DNA of 29,681 nt from Bacteroidales bacterium (GTDB taxonomy: Bacteria > Bacteroidota > Bacteroidia > Bacteroidales > BM520), in contig JALNXP010000002.1 in NCBI GenBank assembly GCA_023230285.1, positions 1 to 29,681 of the forward strand. The letters are read 5' to 3'. Below are positions 26,088 through 29,681 of the stretch, piece by piece (within the stretch, counting starts at the first letter, position 1; each line of letters opens with the position of its first letter). The translations under genes were made by a program, and so were the position numbers. Below the pieces are notes generated by a model. That model did not search any database. It was not told the origin of the DNA and saw only the letters and a list, made by a program, of their open reading frames with translations.

Positions 26088-28961
26088 ATGAAAAAAATTT
26101 CGTTCTTTTTATTGTTCTTATTTTCAATATTTTTTCTTAAGGCGCAGCCTGTCAATTTTGAAGTGAAATCTTTAGTGTTGAGTAATGGCTTAAAGGTGCT
26201 GCTTTGCGAAGACCATGCAAAGCCGGAAATTACCGGCGGAATTTATGTACATGTTGGGAGTAAAAACGACCCTTCAGATGCTACAGGTATGGCTCATTAT
26301 TTTGAACATATCATGTTTAAGGGTACCGATAAAATAGGTACTGTCGATTGGGATGCCGAAAAGGTGTATTTAGACAGTATTTCCTGTTATTATGATAAAT
26401 TGCATGAAACCAATACCGAAAAGGCTCGTACACAGATTCAAAAGAAAATCAATGAGCTGACAATACAATCGGCACAATATGCAATACCTAATGAAGTAGA
26501 TGTGATATTGTCGAAAATGGGCGGAAAGGGTATTAATGCTTTTACCGGCTACGACCAGACTGTTTATTTGAATACATTTCCTTCTAATCAATTGGAAAAA
26601 TGGATTGATGTCTATTACGAACGCTTTCGTAATCCTGTGTTCAGACTTTTTCAGTCGGAACTCGAAACTGTTTATGAAGAAAAAAATATGTATAGCGACA
26701 ATCCGTTTACTTCTTTTATGGAAGGTGCGTTAAAAACGGCTTTCGGCGAACACCCTTACGGCAGACCTGTTGTAGGGTATACAGAACATTTGAAAAATCC
26801 TCAAATATCAAGATTACATAAGTTTTTCAACGACTATTATGTGGCTAATAATATGACACTTATCCTTGTTGGCGATTTTGACATCGAAAGTACTATTCCT
26901 GTTATTAAAGAAAAGTTTGCCGGCATGCGTGTTGGTAATGTTCCTAAAATGCCGAGTTATAAATTGCCTGAATTTAAAGGACATACAGTTGTTGAAGTCA
27001 GACAAACGCCTGTAAAAATGGGAATAATAGGCTTTAGAACATGTGCATCAAACAGTCAAGATAATGTTGTTGCCACAATATGCAGTTCGATATTTTCTAA
27101 TTCTGCAGGTACAGGTTTGATAGATAAACTTTATTTAGATGGTAAAATTATGGGAGCGGCAGCTATGGAAATGTCTTTCTTAGATAATGGAAGCTATGTG
27201 TTTATGTATATTCCAAAGTTAGTCGGGCAATCTTGCGAAGAAGCCGAACAATATATTTTTGATTGTGTGGAAAAAGTGAAAACAGGAGACTTTAGCGATG
27301 ATTTGTTAGAAGCCGTGAAAATGCGTTATCTTACCGAAAACATTAAGAATACTGAAAGTTGTAGCAACTTATTTAATTTGATACTCGACTATGAAATGTC
27401 AGGAAGACAATGGTCTGATTTTCACAAAGATATGACTATAGTTAAAAATCTTACGAAAGAAGACATCATGGCTTTTGCAGAAAAATATTTTACCGACAAC
27501 TGTATGATATACAGGTCTAAAATGGGATTTCCTAAGAAAGATAAAATCGATAAACCTAATTGGGAACCTGTTATTCCTAAAAATGTTGAGGCAAAATCTC
27601 AATTTGCGGCAGATATAGAAGCCATTGAAACCAAGACAATCAGCCCGCAAAATATTGTAATAGGCAGAGATGCTGAAATCTATAAAGCTGATAATATGTT
27701 ACCGCTATATTCTTCTAAAAATCCTTATAATGATATATTTAACCTTAAATTCTATTTTAATTACGGCTCTATCGATAACAAAGATTTGCAGAACGCTGTT
27801 GATTATGTGGATATGCAGGGAACAGCTAATATGTCTTTTGATGATTACGCTCTTGCCCTCCAAAAACTTGGCGCTGAAATAAATATATCTGTAAATCAGG
27901 AAAATACAGTTATAGAAATAGAAGGACTTGAAAAAGATTTTTTAACTTTATTAGGACTTTGTTTTGACAAATTATATAATCCGGACAATGACGAAACGAA
28001 ACTTGACATGTTGGTCGAAAATAAAAAAGCTTCTATTAAAATGATGGAACATGATGCCGCAAGCTGGGGTGAAGCAGTGTATGAATATGCTTTATATGGT
28101 GCTGAATCAGAGTATGTTAACACTCCATCTAAAAAAGAAGTTGAGGCTTATTCAGGAGATTATCTGATTAATATTTTTAAATCTATTACTAAATATTATG
28201 GCTTTATTACTTTCTCCGGTAATATCCATAATGATGAAATAGTTAATGAAATTCGCAAGTATTATTCTATGCCGAAAGATGTGGATAAAGGTAGTTTTAA
28301 GGTTCAAACGCCCGCTACTTTTAGAGAAAATACTGTGTATATTGTTCATAATAAGAAGTTTTTACAAAGTAATATTCGCTTTTTTATTAACGGTAATCCA
28401 AATTCTTTTAGGGAAAAAACATTGGCAAAAAGTTTTAACAAATACTTTGGCAGTGATATGTATTCTATTGTTTTTCAGGAAATTAGAGAATTTAGGTCGT
28501 TGGGATATTCTGCTTATGCTTATACAAAAATCGATAATAAAAATAGAATTAATATGTCTTTATATGGCTTTTTGGGTACTCAATCTGATAAAACATTAGA
28601 CGGAATTGAAGCGATGAGCGAACTTATAACCAACATGCCTGAAAAACCGCAGAAGTTTGCTGATGCAAAAGAATCTTTAATTAATTCATTTGCAGCCGAA
28701 TACACTGACTTTAGAGATATTCCTTTTTATGTTTCACAATGGAAATACAGCGACAATGCCACTACAGACCCGCATATTGATATGTATGAAATTATTAAAG
28801 CTGCCGATTTTAAAGATATAGTCGCATTTTATAAACGTAATTTCTATGCTAAACCGTTAGTAATCACTCTTTCAGGTAATATGAAGCGTGTGGATAAATC
28901 TAAATTGAGCCAATTTGGAAAAATAATTGAAGTGAAAAAATCTGATATTTTTACAGAATAA
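26088..28961 (+). CDS. M16 family zinc metallopeptidase (insulinase-like), exported
   Basis: 957 residues from the ATG at 26088 (an in-frame TTG lies at 26079). Residues 1-20 form a signal peptide ending LKAQ, so it acts in the periplasm or at the outer membrane. The inverted zinc motif H70-YF-E73-H74 is followed by GGKGINAFTGYDQTVYLNTF and a third-ligand region ELETVYEEKN (191-200). The stretch of ~50 residues between HxxEH and GGKG is typical of the Bacteroidota subgroup. The second half (from ~545) is a second, inactive M16 domain ending near LGYSAYAYTKID, a substrate-clamping segment. These enzymes degrade unfolded peptides; the substrate here is unknown. The thioesterase gene follows after one base. 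Confidence 0.9.
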   Translation: MKKISFFLLFLFSIFFLKAQPVNFEVKSLVLSNGLKVLLCEDHAKPEITGGIYVHVGSKNDPSDATGMAHYFEHIMFKGTDKIGTVDWDAEKVYLDSISCYYDKLHETNTEKARTQIQKKINELTIQSAQYAIPNEVDVILSKMGGKGINAFTGYDQTVYLNTFPSNQLEKWIDVYYERFRNPVFRLFQSELETVYEEKNMYSDNPFTSFMEGALKTAFGEHPYGRPVVGYTEHLKNPQISRLHKFFNDYYVANNMTLILVGDFDIESTIPVIKEKFAGMRVGNVPKMPSYKLPEFKGHTVVEVRQTPVKMGIIGFRTCASNSQDNVVATICSSIFSNSAGTGLIDKLYLDGKIMGAAAMEMSFLDNGSYVFMYIPKLVGQSCEEAEQYIFDCVEKVKTGDFSDDLLEAVKMRYLTENIKNTESCSNLFNLILDYEMSGRQWSDFHKDMTIVKNLTKEDIMAFAEKYFTDNCMIYRSKMGFPKKDKIDKPNWEPVIPKNVEAKSQFAADIEAIETKTISPQNIVIGRDAEIYKADNMLPLYSSKNPYNDIFNLKFYFNYGSIDNKDLQNAVDYVDMQGTANMSFDDYALALQKLGAEINISVNQENTVIEIEGLEKDFLTLLGLCFDKLYNPDNDETKLDMLVENKKASIKMMEHDAASWGEAVYEYALYGAESEYVNTPSKKEVEAYSGDYLINIFKSITKYYGFITFSGNIHNDEIVNEIRKYYSMPKDVDKGSFKVQTPATFRENTVYIVHNKKFLQSNIRFFINGNPNSFREKTLAKSFNKYFGSDMYSIVFQEIREFRSLGYSAYAYTKIDNKNRINMSLYGFLGTQSDKTLDGIEAMSELITNMPEKPQKFADAKESLINSFAAEYTDFRDIPFYVSQWKYSDNATTDPHIDMYEIIKAADFKDIVAFYKRNFYAKPLVITLSGNMKRVDKSKLSQFGKIIEVKKSDIFTE

Positions 28962-28962
28962 T

Positions 28963-29412
28963 ATGCTTGATGATAAATTGATGAATGCTTGTGTATTTAA
29001 ACACAGGACAGGAGTTCAGGTGAGAATTAGCGACTTGGATCCATTTGCTCACGTTAATAATGGTTCGCAATGTCATCTTTTTGATTACGGCAGAAGTAAG
29101 TATTTTGAAGCTGCTTTTAAATCTAAAATAAATTGGACTACAATGGATTTGGTGCTTGTGCATATTGATATGGATTTTCTGTTGCCGGTTAACACTATTC
29201 AGAATATCATTTGTGAAACTTGTATTTATGAAATAGGCAATAAAAGTATGAAAATGATACAAAGGCTTGTAGATGAAGATGATGCAACAATAAAGACAAT
29301 AAGTAAATGTGTCATTGCTTCTATAGATAGAGAAAAAAATGTATCTAAACCTATTTCTGAATTTTGTCGTAAGTCGATACAGGATTTTGAAGGTGACTTT
29401 CCTTTAATATAA
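28963..29412 (+). CDS. Acyl-CoA thioesterase, hotdog fold (4HBT type)
   Basis: 149 residues, one hotdog domain of the 4-hydroxybenzoyl-CoA thioesterase type. The signature VRISDLDPFAHVNNGSQC (residues 20-37) contains the catalytic-type Asp and the H-V-N-N turn, followed by FDYGRSKYFE on the central helix and LVHIDMDFLLPV on the next strand. Such enzymes hydrolyse acyl-CoA thioesters; the chain preferred cannot be read from sequence. It starts one base after the stop of the M16 peptidase gene, so both are probably translated from one mRNA though no functional link is evident. A -7 box for the next gene lies just beyond its stop. Confidence 0.85.
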   Translation: MLDDKLMNACVFKHRTGVQVRISDLDPFAHVNNGSQCHLFDYGRSKYFEAAFKSKINWTTMDLVLVHIDMDFLLPVNTIQNIICETCIYEIGNKSMKMIQRLVDEDDATIKTISKCVIASIDREKNVSKPISEFCRKSIQDFEGDFPLI

Positions 29413-29418
29413 TTTTAT

Positions 29419-29426
29419 TATATTTG
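29419..29426 (+). promoter_or_regulatory. -7 box for mtnA
   Basis: TATATTTG matches TAnnTTTG exactly and ends 21 bases before the ATG at 29448. No TTTG lies at the expected -33 distance. It suggests mtnA has its own promoter rather than reading only from the peptidase-thioesterase pair. Confidence 0.45.
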
Positions 29427-29447
29427 CTGCTTAAAAATATTTGTAAT

Positions 29448-29681
29448 ATGTATAAATCGTTTTTTGATGTAGACATCCATAGATTAGATGATTATAATGA
29501 TTGTGTGATAATTTTAGACCAAACATTGTTACCTAATGAAGAGTATTTTGTGTCTTTACATACAATAGAAGATTTCTATAATGCTATAGAGAAACTTAAA
29601 GTTCGAGGTGCGCCGGCAATTGGCATAACTGCTGCATTTGGGTTGTATTTGTCTGTAAAAGGTTGTTATACACTGCCTTAT
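29448..29681 (+). CDS. mtnA: Methylthioribose-1-phosphate isomerase, N-terminal part
   Basis: The first 78 residues, cut by the window end. MtnA (EC 5.3.1.23) converts 5-methylthioribose 1-phosphate to methylthioribulose 1-phosphate in methionine salvage; it belongs to the eIF2B-related fold. Seen directly: IILDQTLLPNEEYF (residues 21-34) and KVRGAPAIGITAAFGLYL (51-68), which together are diagnostic of the MtnA N terminus. The arginine and glycines of the RGAPAIG substrate loop are intact. The start ATG is preceded by a -7 box, not by a convincing Shine-Dalgarno sequence, as is usual in this phylum. Confidence 0.9.
   Translation, partial: MYKSFFDVDIHRLDDYNDCVIILDQTLLPNEEYFVSLHTIEDFYNAIEKLKVRGAPAIGITAAFGLYLSVKGCYTLPY

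Noticed and set aside
26088..28961. Insertion of about 50 residues between HxxEH and the GGKG segment of the M16 peptidase
   Set aside because: The same extended spacing is, from memory, usual in Bacteroidota M16 proteins of about 950 residues, so it is not an anomaly.

Overview
The window reads as an AT-rich chromosomal segment of an anaerobic, amino-acid-fermenting member of the Bacteroidota, most likely Bacteroidales-like. The reasons are type IX secretion (T9SS) genes (two porU-type peptidases, porV, porP/sprF, gldJ), a lysine-fermentation operon, Bacteroidota-style -7 promoter boxes (TAnnTTTG), and a copy of the AAA-ATPase/PD-(D/E)XK family that is typical of this phylum. I see no rRNA, tRNA, CRISPR array, phage gene or complete insertion sequence. 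All coding regions look intact except the two cut by the window edges.

Layout. 1-677 (minus): 5' part of parE (topoisomerase IV subunit B). 659-1636 (minus): secreted CAP-domain protein with a C-terminal SPOR domain. 1789-4758 (minus): operon atoD-like, kal, kce, kdd, the lower half of anaerobic lysine fermentation, with a -7 box upstream and a weak terminator-like hairpin downstream. 4759-5013: gene-free, holding imperfect and perfect palindromes. 5014-6570 (minus): ATPase/nuclease of the PD-(D/E)XK class. 6571-6879: AT-rich divergent spacer. 6880-7446 (plus): flavin reductase. 7493-10181 (minus): murF followed by a MATE exporter. 10286-12782 (minus): porP/sprF-like gene followed by gldJ. 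12948-24922 (plus): a long collinear run of two tandem porU paralogues, porV, ispF, a RecD-like helicase and glycerate kinase. 24923-25876 (minus): NAD(P)-dependent 2-hydroxyacid dehydrogenase, converging on the glycerate kinase with no spacer. 26088-29412 (plus): M16 zinc peptidase and a hotdog thioesterase. 29448-29681 (plus): start of mtnA.

How the genes fit together. The centre is a T9SS locus: GldJ and PorP/SprF belong to the outer-membrane/periplasmic secretion or gliding apparatus, while PorU and PorV form the surface complex that removes C-terminal signals and attaches cargo. The neighbouring murF and ispF are housekeeping genes. The lysine operon would take 3,5-diaminohexanoate to acetoacetate and crotonyl-CoA, but it carries only the alpha subunit of its CoA-transferase and no aminomutases, so partner genes must lie elsewhere. 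Glycerate kinase and the adjacent dehydrogenase could form a hydroxypyruvate-to-phosphoglycerate route.

Most worth a second look: the tandem, full-length, catalytically intact porU pair; three 28-bp palindromes with conserved outer arms and compensating inner changes, two of which supply the stop codon of a neighbouring gene; the orphan CoA-transferase subunit; and the CAP-SPOR protein.
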